Assembly: GCA_016124525.1 (NCBI GenBank)
Contig: WGNO01000001.1
Location: 1 to 64,000, forward strand
Length of the DNA: 64,000 nucleotides
Origin: Nostoc sp. RI_552
Lineage (GTDB): Bacteria > Cyanobacteriota > Cyanobacteriia > Cyanobacteriales > Nostocaceae
Reading direction: 5' to 3'
Below, one piece after another: positions 34,927 through 46,000 of this stretch. The notes beneath the pieces are model-generated. The model did not search any database and was not told the DNA's origin. It saw nothing but the letters and a program-made list of their open reading frames with translations. The position numbers were made by a program, and so were the translations under genes. Positions within the stretch are counted from its first letter, which is position 1, and each line of letters begins with the position of its first letter.

Positions 34927-35271
34927 GTGTTTCTGAGACTAGCTTATCAACACCGACAATTCGTTCAAGACTTGGTAATGAACCTACAAGCCTTGGCAAT
35001 CGTGTTAGAACGACGTGGATATCCTGCGTCCTGTTACACCTGTGGTGACCAAATGAATAGTGCTTCGTTTATGGTTAGCTTGGGGGACAATCACTTGATT
35101 CGATTCTTGGTATCCGATTACGGGATTACTTGGACAGAAATGCGAGATGACCGTGAGTTAATGAAGTTAGAGGGTGCAGAGGCAATTAGTCAGCTACAAG
35201 AGCTGGCTAATCTTGTCAAACAATCTACACCAGGTACTTCAAGTAACAAAACCCTAGCTAAAAAGTTTTAG
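34927..35271 (+). CDS. DUF1815 protein
   Basis: 114 residues from the GTG at 34927, chosen because GGAGG lies 6 bases upstream and homologues begin MFLRLA. The protein is soluble, with LVMNLQALAIVLERRGYPAS, CYTCGDQMNSASFMVSLGD and DYGITWTEMRDDRELMKLEG. DUF1815 is a small cyanobacterial family of unknown function. A CxxC is present and might bind metal. It ends 9 bases before an IS5 remnant. Confidence 0.88.
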   Translation: MFLRLAYQHRQFVQDLVMNLQALAIVLERRGYPASCYTCGDQMNSASFMVSLGDNHLIRFLVSDYGITWTEMRDDRELMKLEGAEAISQLQELANLVKQSTPGTSSNKTLAKKF

Positions 35272-35279
35272 GAATTGCC

Positions 35280-35492
35280 TTATGCGATGGGGTACTTCAG
35301 TCGAACCATGATGCGAATCATGGCGACATAGATGAGTGTCTCGGAAGTTTGAGGTGGTCGTTCATAATTTTTGCTTAAACACCGAGACAAATTCAGCCAG
35401 CCAAAGGTACGCTCCACAACCCAACGTTTAGGTAAATGGAAAAAACCCCTTTTCTTTGCGGAAGGCAGTGGCTTCAGATATGAGGGTAGCAA
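35280..35492 (-). pseudogene. IS5-family transposase C-terminal remnant
   Basis: The 70-codon frame includes [20 protein letters not shown], then NYER and [11 protein letters not shown]. This is the C-terminal DDE-domain signature of IS5-family transposases, including the catalytic Glu region (VERTF). The rest of the gene and the inverted repeats are missing. The remnant abuts the DUF1815 stop. Confidence 0.85.
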
Positions 35493-35652
35493 CAGTTTAG
35501 AATCCCCTCCCCTTTAGGCAGTGGAAATGTGAATATAAAGTTATTTGCTTTACTCATTCCAGATCCATCACCTGTTTTAAGCGCGTTAATTAGAACGTTA
35601 TGAGAGAATTCTTTCAGATGTGGAAAATTCATAGCTGTTAAGAGACTCAAAA

Positions 35653-36153
35653 ATGTCGGAAAAACAACCAAGTTCAACACAATTACCACCAACCAGCGCC
35701 ATTGATATTCCATCGCACCAGGAATTTGAAAGTTGGTTTGAGTATCCGGTCAGAGTGCAACCCCATCATACTGACTATGGAGGTATTGTCTGGCATGGTG
35801 CTTACATTGCCTGGATGGAAGAAGCACGGGTAGAATGTTTGCGATCCATAGGTATTGAATTTGCTGATTTAGTAGCAGTAGGCTGTGATTTACCGGTTGT
35901 AGAACTTTCCGTGCGTTATCACCGTACAATTAAGTTAGGAATGGCAGTGATTGTCAAAACACGCATGACTGAAGTCACTGGTGTCCGCATGAACTGGGAT
36001 TATGGAATTGTCTCAACTGATGGACAGCAGTTGTACACCACTGCTAAGGTGACATTAGTAGCATTGGATCGGGAAAGAGGTAAGGTCATGCGTCAGCTAC
36101 CTACAAATGTCAAAGACGCCTTAGCCAGGATTTCTGGAATACACAATAATTAA
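35653..36153 (+). CDS. Acyl-CoA thioesterase (4HBT, hotdog fold)
   Basis: 166 residues. After a polar N-terminus of about 27 residues comes a single hotdog domain. Its active-site segment is HHTDYGGIVWHGAYIAWMEE, with the catalytic Asp in HTD and the helix that follows. The family includes 4-hydroxybenzoyl-CoA and 1,4-dihydroxy-2-naphthoyl-CoA hydrolases. The latter is a plausible role in phylloquinone synthesis, but no other men genes are adjacent. The extended N-terminus is unusual and may be partly untranslated. Confidence 0.88.
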   Translation: MSEKQPSSTQLPPTSAIDIPSHQEFESWFEYPVRVQPHHTDYGGIVWHGAYIAWMEEARVECLRSIGIEFADLVAVGCDLPVVELSVRYHRTIKLGMAVIVKTRMTEVTGVRMNWDYGIVSTDGQQLYTTAKVTLVALDRERGKVMRQLPTNVKDALARISGIHNN

Positions 36154-36162
36154 CAAAAAAAA

Positions 36163-36240
36163 GATGAAGAATGCAGATGCTTTGTAAACAGTTTAATATG
36201 GGTTTGCTTTGAGATTGTGTTCTTCATCCTGGGCTTTATT
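36163..36240 (+). terminator. Probable terminator after the thioesterase
   Basis: GATGAAGAA (36163-36171) pairs with TTCTTCATC (36220-36228) across a long loop and is followed by CTGGGCTTTATTTT. The long loop lowers confidence. Confidence 0.45.
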
Positions 36241-36341
36241 TTCATCTAGTTATGGACAAACAAGACCCCGGTCTGCTCCAAAAACAGCTATACCCCAGGG
36301 CTTGAGAATAGTTATTTTGTACAGAGGCCATTAATTTTGTC

Positions 36342-36527
36342 TCACTTGGGGGAAATTGTTTGCGCAAAGTGCATAATCTGACTCCAAATATCTTCAGGTG
36401 TAATTCCAAAACCAATATTTAATAGAACCAATATCGCTGCAATTGTTAAGGCATTCTTCAAAGTAGTTTTCAGAATTTTAAACAATATCACAAATACTAT
36501 CCAAGCAATGACTAGCGTAGGAATCAT
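36342..36527 (-). CDS. Small membrane protein, 61 aa
   Basis: 61 residues, with two closely spaced hydrophobic segments (about 2-17 and 26-43), a single basic turn between them and a short polar tail (GITPEDIWSQIMHF). The composition is that of a true small membrane protein. I do not recognise its function. Confidence 0.6.
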   Translation of the reverse strand: MIPTLVIAWIVFVILFKILKTTLKNALTIAAILVLLNIGFGITPEDIWSQIMHFAQTISPK

Positions 36528-36859
36528 TAATATAAATTCCTCAAAAATGTCTGTTATTTAAGGGTTACAGTAAATACTTATGGATTCAAAAATTACTGTT
36601 GTTGAGTTAGTAGCACCCAAGTTATGATTAGCAGCCGCCACTTGCCACTAAGTTTGCGGAAATTGCTTCCCATTATTAACCAGTAATTCTACCCTAAAAT
36701 TTATGGATTTTTTGTAAAAACAAGTTTATTTTTTTTATCAATTGTTAAACAAATAATAAAATTTATTTATATAAAAATAAGTGAAATATGACAGAAGACC
36801 AGTGAGGACGTTTTCTAGAAATAACCGTCCTCACTCATGTTTTTGGACTATGGAGTTAT
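36528..36859. other. AT-rich spacer downstream of dxr
   Basis: About 330 bases with no gene. It contains the dxr terminator listed next, and a very AT-rich run around 36710-36785. Confidence 0.5.
36801..36835 (-). terminator. dxr transcription terminator hairpin
   Basis: AGTGAGGACG and CGTCCTCACT are perfect 10-bp arms around a 15-nt loop, about 25 bases beyond the dxr stop. Confidence 0.7.
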
Positions 36860-38056
36860 TTAATGCAGGGAAATTACCTGGGAAAGAGATTCTAACTTGT
36901 TAGCTGCGATTAAAACTTCTTGCCTTGCCCATTTATCTGCTGCCAAAATGTCATCTAAAGAAGGATTTGTACAGTTATGATTTTGATGGCGATCGCACAC
37001 AATTTCGATACATCGGGGAATATCTAAAAATTGAATTTTCTCTTCTAAAAACAAAGCCACCAACTGTTCATTAGCAGCATTTAAGACAGCTGGCATGGAT
37101 CCCCCAGCCCGACCAGCAGCATAAGCCAAGCGCATACAAGGATACTTTTGGTGATCTGGTTCACGGAAGGTTAAATTACCAGCTTTGACCAAATCAAGCC
37201 TTTCCCAGTTTGAGCGGATGCGCTCAGGCCAAGATAAAGCATAGAGTAAAGGCAAGCGCATATCAGGCCAACCGAGTTGAGCTAAAACAGATGTATCTTG
37301 TAACTCAATCAGCGAGTGAATAATGCTCTGGGGATGAATAACAATATCAATGTGTTCATAATCCAAGCCAAAGAGAAAGTGAGCCTCAATCACCTCTAAT
37401 CCCTTGTTCATTAAAGTAGCCGAGTCTACAGTGATTTTCCGCCCCATTGACCAATTAGGGTGCTTGAGAGCATCAGCAACTTTGACCTGTGCTAACTTTT
37501 CTACATCCCAATCTCGGAAAGCCCCACCAGAAGCAGTGAGCAAAATTCGCCGTAAGCCACCCTTGGGAACACCTTGAAGACACTGAAATATTGCTGAATG
37601 CTCGGAGTCAGCCGGTAAAAGCTTGACACCATGTTTCTCTACTAGAGGAAGAACTACGGGGCCACCAGCAATTAAAGTTTCTTTGTTCGCTAAGGCGATA
37701 TCTTTACCAGCTTCAATAGCAGCGATAGTCGGTAATAAACCAGCACAACCCACAATACCCGTGACAACAGTTTCAGCATCACCATAACGGGCGACTTCTA
37801 TCACTCCAGAAATACCAGCTAGTAAAATCGGTTGCGGATCAAGGTCTTGAATAGCTGCTTGGAGTTCTGGTAATTTCTCCTCAGCAGAAATCGCCGCTAC
37901 ACTCGGTCGAAACTGCCGAATTTGAGCCGCCAACATTTCCACATTGCTCCCAGCCGCCAATCCCACAATCCGAAACTGGTGTGGGTACTGAGTGACGATA
38001 TCTAAAGTTTGAGTACCTATTGAGCCAGTAGAACCTACAAGAGTAATAGCTTTCAC
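36860..38056 (-). CDS. dxr: 1-deoxy-D-xylulose 5-phosphate reductoisomerase
   Basis: DXR makes 2-C-methylerythritol 4-phosphate, the committed step of the MEP isoprenoid pathway that feeds carotenoids, chlorophyll phytol and quinones. I take the GTG at 38056 ([14 protein letters not shown]), giving 398 residues as in homologues; a TTG 8 codons upstream is possible. NADPH binding is shown by [12 protein letters not shown] and LANKETLI. The metal/substrate site is shown by [13 protein letters not shown] and [18 protein letters not shown]. It is a single-gene unit with its own terminator. Confidence 0.97.
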   Translation of the reverse strand: MKAITLVGSTGSIGTQTLDIVTQYPHQFRIVGLAAGSNVEMLAAQIRQFRPSVAAISAEEKLPELQAAIQDLDPQPILLAGISGVIEVARYGDAETVVTGIVGCAGLLPTIAAIEAGKDIALANKETLIAGGPVVLPLVEKHGVKLLPADSEHSAIFQCLQGVPKGGLRRILLTASGGAFRDWDVEKLAQVKVADALKHPNWSMGRKITVDSATLMNKGLEVIEAHFLFGLDYEHIDIVIHPQSIIHSLIELQDTSVLAQLGWPDMRLPLLYALSWPERIRSNWERLDLVKAGNLTFREPDHQKYPCMRLAYAAGRAGGSMPAVLNAANEQLVALFLEEKIQFLDIPRCIEIVCDRHQNHNCTNPSLDDILAADKWARQEVLIAANKLESLSQVISLH

Positions 38057-38265
38057 AATTGCTTTAAAATTTACAGACAACTTCTAGTTTGACACTCTCT
38101 TGCACCACATTGGGGATCATTCTGAGACTAAACATCACCGCTTTTGGTTTTGTTCATAAATACCTAAAACATTTGCAGCTAAATTGTGAGATAATACCTC
38201 GAATTATAGTTTGGGTAATGTTAGGCATTCATTACCAATATCCAGATAGTTAATTATATTTATTG

Positions 38266-39708
38266 ATGAGAATGTTGACTAAAAAAAGTTTTTTAGTGGG
38301 ATGGAAAAAATATTTTATTCAACCTGGTGTTCTTGGTTGGATGATTGGTGTGAGTATTTTAGTACTATTTATTTCTAGTAGTTTACGTCATTTCTTATTT
38401 CAATCAAATGCTCTTGATTTAGCAATTTTCGACCAATGGGTATATCTAACCAGTCAAGGGTTACCACCTATTTCATCTATATTTGGTTTTCACATGGTTG
38501 GAGATCATGCTGCTTTTATTCTATATCTTATTGCTTTGCCGTATAAAATTTATCCTGACGTCCATTGGTTGTTTGCAATTCAAGCCATCGCTCTAGCGTT
38601 AGGATGTTTACCTATATATGCCTTGAGTTTACAAACTGGTTTATCCGTCCCTTATGGGCGAGCCATAGCTTTGTCTTACTTGCTTTATCCTGCCTTATTT
38701 AATATTAACTTTTTTACTGACTTTCGCCCAGAATCCATTGCAGTTCCGGCAATACTATGGGCAATGTGGGCAGCAATTGCAAGCAAAACTAGACAGTTGA
38801 TTATAGCTACTAGTTTAGTTTTAATTTGCAAAGATAGTTTAAGTTTAACTGTTATTGCTTTCGGAATTTGGTTGTGGTTATGCCAACATCGACGTATGTA
38901 TGGAATCGGTTGTATTGTAGCAGGTACAATTTGGTATTTATTGACCGTTGGTTATCTTGTTCCTCTGCTACGAGGTGGTCAACCTGGGGGGGTTGTATTT
39001 TATAGTTCTTTTGGTAATTCCCCTAAGGAAATTATCTGGAATTTTATCAATAATCCCGGATTAATTTTAGGAAAATTATTTTTACCTGATACACTGTTTT
39101 ATTATTTCCTACTCCTATTACCAGTAATTATTGGATTACATTGGCGAAAATCAATGGTTTTATTGCCTGGGCTGCCAATGTTATTCCTGAATATTATTTC
39201 TGATTATTGGGCACAACGAGATTTAATTCATCATTATTCTCTACCAATTTTCCCATTTATTATTGTCTGGCTATTGCAATCCATTGAAGAGTATCAACAA
39301 GAAAAAAAAAGACATTGGTTACAACCTCGTATTTTAATAACCTGGGCTGTTATTATGTTTTTACTGTTAGCTAAGTATGAATTTTTTATCACTCGCTATT
39401 TATCAAATATACCAAATCTTAAATTTCTACATACTGCCGTTAGCTTGATACCAACTCAAGCCAGTGTTATCACAACCTCCAGAATTGCTCCTCATTTGAG
39501 CCAGCGAGAAAATATCCAGCTAATTAATAAAAACTCCAATGCTCTACAAATAACAGAGCAACAATTTGATTATGTTATGTTGGATTTAAATTTCAGTGAA
39601 AACAAAGACCCTGAATTTAATCCTCACTTAGTCACTGAACTCAAAACTAGCCAAGGATTCAATTTGTTATATCACAATGGTGATGTTTACTTATTCAATA
39701 AACCATAA
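38266..39708 (+). CDS. DUF2079 polytopic membrane protein
   Basis: 480 residues from the ATG at 38266. About ten hydrophobic segments span the protein. The N-terminal motif LDLAIFDQWVYLTSQG and GDHAAFILYLIALPY are typical of DUF2079, a family with GT-C glycosyltransferase-like topology. A short soluble C-terminal domain follows. A lipid-linked sugar transfer role is inferred. It is convergent with a GT39 gene, 20 bases away, whose general fold is similar. Confidence 0.85.
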   Translation: MRMLTKKSFLVGWKKYFIQPGVLGWMIGVSILVLFISSSLRHFLFQSNALDLAIFDQWVYLTSQGLPPISSIFGFHMVGDHAAFILYLIALPYKIYPDVHWLFAIQAIALALGCLPIYALSLQTGLSVPYGRAIALSYLLYPALFNINFFTDFRPESIAVPAILWAMWAAIASKTRQLIIATSLVLICKDSLSLTVIAFGIWLWLCQHRRMYGIGCIVAGTIWYLLTVGYLVPLLRGGQPGGVVFYSSFGNSPKEIIWNFINNPGLILGKLFLPDTLFYYFLLLLPVIIGLHWRKSMVLLPGLPMLFLNIISDYWAQRDLIHHYSLPIFPFIIVWLLQSIEEYQQEKKRHWLQPRILITWAVIMFLLLAKYEFFITRYLSNIPNLKFLHTAVSLIPTQASVITTSRIAPHLSQRENIQLINKNSNALQITEQQFDYVMLDLNFSENKDPEFNPHLVTELKTSQGFNLLYHNGDVYLFNKP

Positions 39709-39728
39709 ATCTAAAAAAACTTAAAAAG

Positions 39729-41279
39729 TTAATTTATTTTTGGCAAAATTAGGGTAAAACCTTCAGACACACCTATAATCTTCCTGTTATAAAAATTCAT
39801 ATTTGCTAAAGTTTTACTATCCAATAGTAAATAAGATTTATCTAACAACATTTGTGGTAAAACCGTGATATCTGCTGGGATGACTTGACAATCACAGTAA
39901 AAATCTAAACTGGGGCGACCATAAGCAAAAGAAGTGTAAATTTTAGTTCCCGGTGCAACATGGGAGCGAATTAATGTAGCTACTGGTTTAACGGGAAAAG
40001 CTTCGTTTAACTCCCAAATCCAGAATTGGGAACTCATTAATAGTCCTAAAACTAGATACATCCCCGCAAAGAGTACAGGAATAAACAGGCGATGGCGTTG
40101 TTTAACTAGCCATGCTGCTGTACCCATACTAATTGCTAAAACTAGACTCATGATTATTAAAATATACTGAGGATCAACAAAGGCAAAATAAATACATCCT
40201 CCTAAACCCGCCATAGCTATAGTAGCTAACAATACCGCCCAATATTTGTTAATTAAATGGCGATGTTGCCAAACCTCACTAAGTTTCACCCCAACTGCCA
40301 AAGCTAAAAAGGGATAAACCGGCATGACATACCAGGGCAGTTTTGTTCTCATCACAGAAATGCTGACAAAATAAACAATTGTCCCCAGGAGAATTAGACG
40401 CGCCCAAGTAGTATGATGTTTTTTTGCCGCTAGATGTAAACTTGTCGGCACAAATATCAGCCAGGGACAACCATATTTAATTAACTCAATTAAATAATAC
40501 CAAAGAGGTCCACTGTTACCTTCTACAGATTGAACAAGGCGGTTAAAGGTTTGTGACTGAAAATTAATTTGTAAGAAGTTCTCACCATAATGTTGCCATT
40601 GGGCAATGTACCATGCCAAAGGTGCACCAGTGCCGAACAACATTCCCGCCCAGAAATAGGGATTTTTCAACAAACTTAATTGTCCTTCAGCAATCAGGAA
40701 CAAACAAGCGATGGCACCCAGCAACAAAACTAGCATTCCCTTAGTCAGAGTAATTAGCCCCAGACAAATACCCACACCCAGACCGTAATATTTATTTTGC
40801 CGTGCTTTTAGCAAGAAAAATAACATTAATAGAAAAAAAGAAATACTCGTGCCATCCAGCATGGCTAGTCTGCCATGACGGACTACAGGCAACATTGTCA
40901 AGTAAACCAAAGTTGCAAACACAGCTGGTAAATTTTGTTGAAAAACTAAACCTCCCACTAAGTACAGTATGGGTACTCCCAAGGCCGTCAATACTGCACC
41001 CGGTAAACGTGTTGTCCACTCGTTAACTCCTCCTAAGGAGTAAGCCCAAGCAATTAGTAAGTGGAGCAGCGGGGGTTTGTTGTGGTAAGGTTCATCTCCC
41101 AAGGTGGGGTACAGCCAACCCATAGAACCAAGTGGAGCACGCCAAATTTCACGGGCAACTTGTGCTACAGTGCCTTCATCCCAATCCCGTAAAGGTAAGT
41201 TTCCCAAAAATATTAGCCAGAGAATCAGAGATCCCACCAGGAAGCTAAACAGCCATTCTTTTGCAGTGAATGGACGCAT
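39729..41279 (-). CDS. GT39-family glycosyltransferase (ArnT/PMT type)
   Basis: 516 residues from the ATG at 41279 (MRPFTAKEW); an upstream ATG at 41330 would add 17. The first external loop has LRDWDEGTVAQVAREIW, with the acidic pair expected for a GT-C enzyme using a polyprenyl-phosphate sugar donor. Eleven or so membrane helices follow, with a short soluble tail. HNKPPLLHLL is another family signature. The acceptor (lipid or protein) cannot be told. It probably acts on the periplasmic face. Confidence 0.9.
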   Translation of the reverse strand: MRPFTAKEWLFSFLVGSLILWLIFLGNLPLRDWDEGTVAQVAREIWRAPLGSMGWLYPTLGDEPYHNKPPLLHLLIAWAYSLGGVNEWTTRLPGAVLTALGVPILYLVGGLVFQQNLPAVFATLVYLTMLPVVRHGRLAMLDGTSISFFLLMLFFLLKARQNKYYGLGVGICLGLITLTKGMLVLLLGAIACLFLIAEGQLSLLKNPYFWAGMLFGTGAPLAWYIAQWQHYGENFLQINFQSQTFNRLVQSVEGNSGPLWYYLIELIKYGCPWLIFVPTSLHLAAKKHHTTWARLILLGTIVYFVSISVMRTKLPWYVMPVYPFLALAVGVKLSEVWQHRHLINKYWAVLLATIAMAGLGGCIYFAFVDPQYILIIMSLVLAISMGTAAWLVKQRHRLFIPVLFAGMYLVLGLLMSSQFWIWELNEAFPVKPVATLIRSHVAPGTKIYTSFAYGRPSLDFYCDCQVIPADITVLPQMLLDKSYLLLDSKTLANMNFYNRKIIGVSEGFTLILPKIN

Positions 41280-41749
41280 ATCTAAAATTAGAATAACTTT
41301 TGGACAATGACCTGATAATAATGTTCTCATCCCTCAGGCTTAAGCCTATGGCATTTTGCTTCTTGCTTGATACCCAACTAACTAAACTAGTATTCCTACT
41401 ATTTGTTAGTGCGAGTTAATAAGCATCTTTTAGCGCTGTACACCCTACAGCACTAAAACTACAATTGATAATGTATTATTCAGAATTAAGTTATTAGTAT
41501 TATTGGCAAGTAAAAATGTTCAAAAACTTAGAATAAGTTTAGCACAGGTAGCTCAAGCATCACCATACATAAAATAACTGAGATGGTGATCACAATCATT
41601 ATAAATAAATAAGTAAAAAGTATAGAGATTAACGACTTAGTTAAGCTGAACAATGGGAAACTATATACAGTTCATTATCGTCCGTCTACTTTATAGCAGA
41701 CAAACGGTGACAATCATTACCCCAGAAATTTAACTTTTTCTTAAGTAAG

Positions 41750-41771
41750 AACAATAGTAACAACTATTGTT
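41750..41771. repeat. Palindrome upstream of the deacetylase gene
   Basis: AACAATAGT and ACTATTGTT pair perfectly around AACA. It is a candidate operator or RNA hairpin. Confidence 0.6.
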
Positions 41772-42023
41772 ATCAAATTTTTTGGGATAGATAACCTACA
41801 CCAAAAAAATAACTGCTTTGTAGATATAGGTTTTAGTGTTAAATATTTACATATATTATATGGCTATTTTTTATCGAAAAATAGATTATTTAGGTTACAG
41901 TTGCAAATTTATCAGCCATAATCTACATTTTCAGTTTCTGTTAAGCTGTATCCAAAAGTTCTGGATACCAGTAAAAATATCTGTATCTAATATTTAGAAA
42001 AAAGTGTGCTACAAAGTGCCGTC

Positions 42024-42044
42024 AGAACCATGATTAATGGTTCT
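42024..42044 (+). promoter_or_regulatory. Hairpin next to the deacetylase ribosome-binding site
   Basis: AGAACCAT and ATGGTTCT pair around GATTA, ending about 7 bases before the GAAGGAG box. It could limit or gate ribosome access. Confidence 0.5.
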
Positions 42045-42064
42045 ACCCTTGAAGGAGCTATGAA

Positions 42065-42973
42065 GTGGAAAATAATAAGTCGTTTCTTTGGCCGCAAGGA
42101 ATATTAATTGCTTTACTTGGGTTGAGTGCTACTTTTAGCCTTGGCTTAATGTTACTCATCAGACCCAATACCTCTGAGGTACAGAGTAAAGTAAGTATAA
42201 ATGTAAAGAATTTGTTGGTTGCTAAAGTTGGCACTCAGCAGCGGGTTGAGAGATTAAAGGCGACTATGCTTACTAGTTGGTTGCAAGAAGCCAACGCAAA
42301 GGGTTTTGTGTCTGCTGCACCAGCACGGTTTGAAGGTGAAACCATTAAGTCCCTGAAACTTAATCAAGGTAAAAAAGTAATTGCTTTGACCTTTGATGAT
42401 GGACCTTGGCCAAACACCACTTCACAAACCTTGGACATTCTTAAAAAAAATAATGTCAAAGGGACATTTTTTGTCGTAGGAAGGAATGTAAAGAATTATC
42501 CCAATGAAGTAAAGCGGTTGATTGCTGAAGGTCACGCTATTGGTAATCATACTTGGCATCATTGGTATCATTATATGAATCCCAAGGTGGCTGCCTACGA
42601 AGTTTCTCACACAACAGACCTTATTTTTAAAACTACTGGCGTTAAAACAAATTTGTTTCGACCGCCAGGGGGAATTATGCACAATGGAGTTTCTGCTTAC
42701 GCAAAAAATAGTCAGTATGCCATCATCATGTGGTCATCTGATTCATTAGACTATTCGCTTCCCAGTGTCCCAAAATTAATCGATAATGTTTTTAGGAACG
42801 CAGAACCTGGTGGTATTGTGTTACTGCACGATGGTGGTGGTAATCGTTCCCAAACAGTGCAAGCTCTACCGGAAATTATTAGTAGGTTTCGCAAGCAAGG
42901 TTACAGTTTTGTCACTGTTCCAGAACTTTTAGCAATGAAAGATCAGGAGCAAGCAAAGATTAAAGGCAAATAA
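42065..42973 (+). CDS. NodB-type polysaccharide deacetylase
   Basis: 302 residues from a GTG at 42065, preceded by GAAGGAG. A signal anchor (about 12-33) places the enzyme outside the membrane. The NodB domain (about 98-285) has motif 1 TFDDGPW, motif 2 GNHTWHHW (metal ligands), motif 3 RPPGG and motif 5 LLHDGGG. Motif 4 reads DSLDY, where W is more usual at the last position. Likely substrates are peptidoglycan or an exopolysaccharide. A strong bidirectional terminator follows. Confidence 0.92.
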   Translation: MENNKSFLWPQGILIALLGLSATFSLGLMLLIRPNTSEVQSKVSINVKNLLVAKVGTQQRVERLKATMLTSWLQEANAKGFVSAAPARFEGETIKSLKLNQGKKVIALTFDDGPWPNTTSQTLDILKKNNVKGTFFVVGRNVKNYPNEVKRLIAEGHAIGNHTWHHWYHYMNPKVAAYEVSHTTDLIFKTTGVKTNLFRPPGGIMHNGVSAYAKNSQYAIIMWSSDSLDYSLPSVPKLIDNVFRNAEPGGIVLLHDGGGNRSQTVQALPEIISRFRKQGYSFVTVPELLAMKDQEQAKIKGK

Positions 42974-42991
42974 AAATTCATAATAAAACTG

Positions 42992-43025
42992 AGACCCCCG
43001 ACTTTTGATCAAAAGTCAGGGGTCT
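42992..43025. terminator. Bidirectional terminator
   Basis: AGACCCC...GACTTTT, loop GATC, AAAAGTC...GGGGTCT form a 14-bp stem with one asymmetric mismatch. It sits between the convergent deacetylase and glutamate synthase genes. Confidence 0.88.
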
Positions 43026-43041
43026 TGAGTACCTTATGCTT

Positions 43042-46000
43042 TTAAACCGAACTCAACTGTTTTAGAGAAACAGTTTCGGGATTTGCTTCTGCACTATTAG
43101 CTTCAGAAGGTGGAACCAATTGCCAGAACTTGGGCAAATATTCTTGCCAGTTTTCCAGAATCATTTTCGCTTTTGGTGAACCAGTGCGATCGCTATGAGT
43201 TCTAATTAATTCTTGCAATTGTTTGGCACCAGCCGCCGTTATGACTCGTTGGATTTTGACAATTTCTGGATTAACTAATTCAGGTAATGAATTGTCTTCA
43301 TCTAAAAAGTATGCCAATCCACCAGTCATACCCGCGCCGACGTTACGTCCTACTTTGCCGAGAACGACAATTACGCCTCCAGTCATATACTCGCAGCAGT
43401 GATCGCCAGCGCCTTCAATAACTGCTACACCTTTAGAGTTGCGGACAGCGAAGCGTTCTCCGGCTAAACCGTTGACAAATAATACTCCACCCGTAGAACC
43501 ATAAAGACAAGTATTGCCAACTATCACATTTTGTCCGGGATCATAGGTGGCATCAGTTGGGGGTTTGATGATGATTTCACCACCGTGCATCCCCTTACCT
43601 ACATAGTCGTTTGCTTCGCCTTCCAGTTTCAAAGTTATGCCTGGGAGGTTAAAAGCACCAAAGCTTTGACCCGCACTACCGTGGAAATGAAGATTAACTT
43701 GTCCTTCAAAACCACTATCACCATATTTCGACGCGATGACACCAGCTAACCTTGCGCCTACTGTTCTGTCGGTGTTGACTATAGGTAAGGTTTTGGTGAC
43801 AGTGGATTGATTGCTAATAGCTCCTTGAATTTCAGGGTCAGCAAGCAATTCATCATCCAACACAGCACCGTTGCTGTGGACTTCTTCATGTAGCAACCAG
43901 CTACGATCATTTTTGGTATCTGGTAAATGAAGTAGGCAGTGGAGGTTGATGGCTTGGGTTTTGCTGACTTTTACTTTCTCGCGGAGCTTCAACAAATCCG
44001 CACGTCCAACAATTTCTAACAAAGAACGATAGCCCAGTCTTGCTAGTATGTGACGCACTTCTTCAGCGATAAAGTAGAAGAAGTTGACCACATGTTCGGG
44101 CATTCCTGTAAATCGCTTGCGAAGTTCTTCCCTTTGGGAAGCAACACCCACGGGGCAGTTATTGGTGTGGCAAATCCTCGCCATAATACAGCCTTCAGCA
44201 ATCATGGCAATGGAACCAAAACCGAATTCTTCACTACCCATCAATGCCGCCATCACCACATCCCAACCGCTTTTTAGTCCGCCGTCTACACGCAAAATTA
44301 CGCGATCGCGCAGCCCATTTTCCATCAATACACGATGCACTTCGCTTAAACCCAGTTCCCACGGTGAACCAGCGTGTTTAATAGAACTCAGTGGTGATGC
44401 TCCAGTACCACCATCATGACCGGATATCTGAATAATATCTGCGTTAGCTTTGGCTACACCAGCCGCAATAGTACCAATACCAATTTCCGCCACTAGCTTC
44501 ACTGACACTTGAGCTTTGGGGTTAATTTGGTGTAGGTCAAAAATCAGCTGTGCTAAATCTTCAATGGAATAAATATCATGGTGCGGTGGCGGTGAAATTA
44601 ATGTTACCCCCGGCTTTGAGCGCCTTAACATGGCAATGTAAGGACTAACTTTTGCCCCTGGTAGTTGTCCACCTTCCCCAGGTTTTGCACCTTGGGCAAT
44701 TTTGATTTCAATTTGTTTGGCGCTGGTTAAATATTCTGGTGTTACCCCAAACCGTCCTGATGCAACTTGCTTGATGGCACTAGAAGCAGTATCACCATTT
44801 CGTAATCCATGTAAATGGGGTAGTGTGGTTGATTTACCAGCTGCGTCTACATTATTCAGCACTTCATAGCGCACTGGATCTTCCCCACCTTCCCCAGAGT
44901 TAGATTTTCCGCCAATACGGTTCATAGCGATCGCCAAAGTTTCATGGGCTTCTCGTGACAATGCACCTAAAGACATCCCGCCTGTGCAGAAACGTTTGAC
45001 AATTTCGCTGACTGATTCTACTTCTTCTAGAGGAATTGGTGAGTCATCGCTTTGGAAGTCCAGCAAGTCACGCAAGGCTGTAATTGGTCGCCCTTGTAAA
45101 TGCTGCTTGTAAACTTCATAGTGGTCGTATTGCTTCCCGTTTACCGCCTTATGTAGCACCTTAGCCAGTTCCGGGTTGTTCATGTGGTATTCGCCCTTGG
45201 GCAGACACTGAACAAAACCGAAATTTTGTAATTTCTTGGCGGTCAGTTCTGGAAAAGCTTTGCTATGGAATGACAGTACCTCTTGTGCCAATTCTGTCAC
45301 ACTCAAACCATCGATGCGGGAAGTTGTGCCACAGAATCCCAATGCTAATAAATCCCCACCGATACCAATGGCTTCAAAAATCTGTGCTGCTTGATAGCTG
45401 GAAAGCAAAGAAATTCCCATTTTAGAGAGAATTTTGAGTAAACCTGAGTTTACTGCTTGGCGATAATTGCCTAAAGCTTGCTCCATGGTCAGGGTAGGAA
45501 TTTTACCCCGTTCCATAAACTTTTGCGTTTTGGGTTCCAACCACCAATCGCGGATGGTGTCCAAAGCTGTGTAAGGACAAACTGCGTCCACACCATAACC
45601 AATGAGACAAGCAAAGTGATGTGTACTCCAGCACTGGGCTGTGTTGACAATCAGTGAAGTTTTTGTTCGTAATCCTTGGCGAATCAGGTGATGATGTACA
45701 GCACCTGCCGCTAGTAAAGCAGGAATATAGGTATATTCCTCACTGATCCCATTTTCTGCTTCTAGGTCGGTTTGGCGCAGCTTATCCAACGGAGAATCGC
45801 TCAAAATCAAAATTTTCGCGCCTGCTTTGACAGATTCAGCAGCTTTTGCTTGTAAAGAATTTACGGCATCTTTCAAACCTTCTGGCCCCTTAGCAATGGG
45901 AAACAAGGTTGATAATTCCGCCGTAGCAAATCCTGATAACCGAATCGCCTCAAGTTCTGTTTCCATCAACACTGGCGATTCCAATTTCAATTTGCGGGCG

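Larger units (their letters stand above)
41280..42064. other. Long leader region of the deacetylase gene
   Basis: About 785 AT-rich bases. Visible structures are an inverted repeat AGCGCTGTA/TACAGCACT at about 41434-41456, GTCTACTTTATAGCAGAC near 41683, a 9-bp palindrome at 41750-41771, and a hairpin next to the ribosome-binding site at 42024-42044. No gene is supported. Confidence 0.5.
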
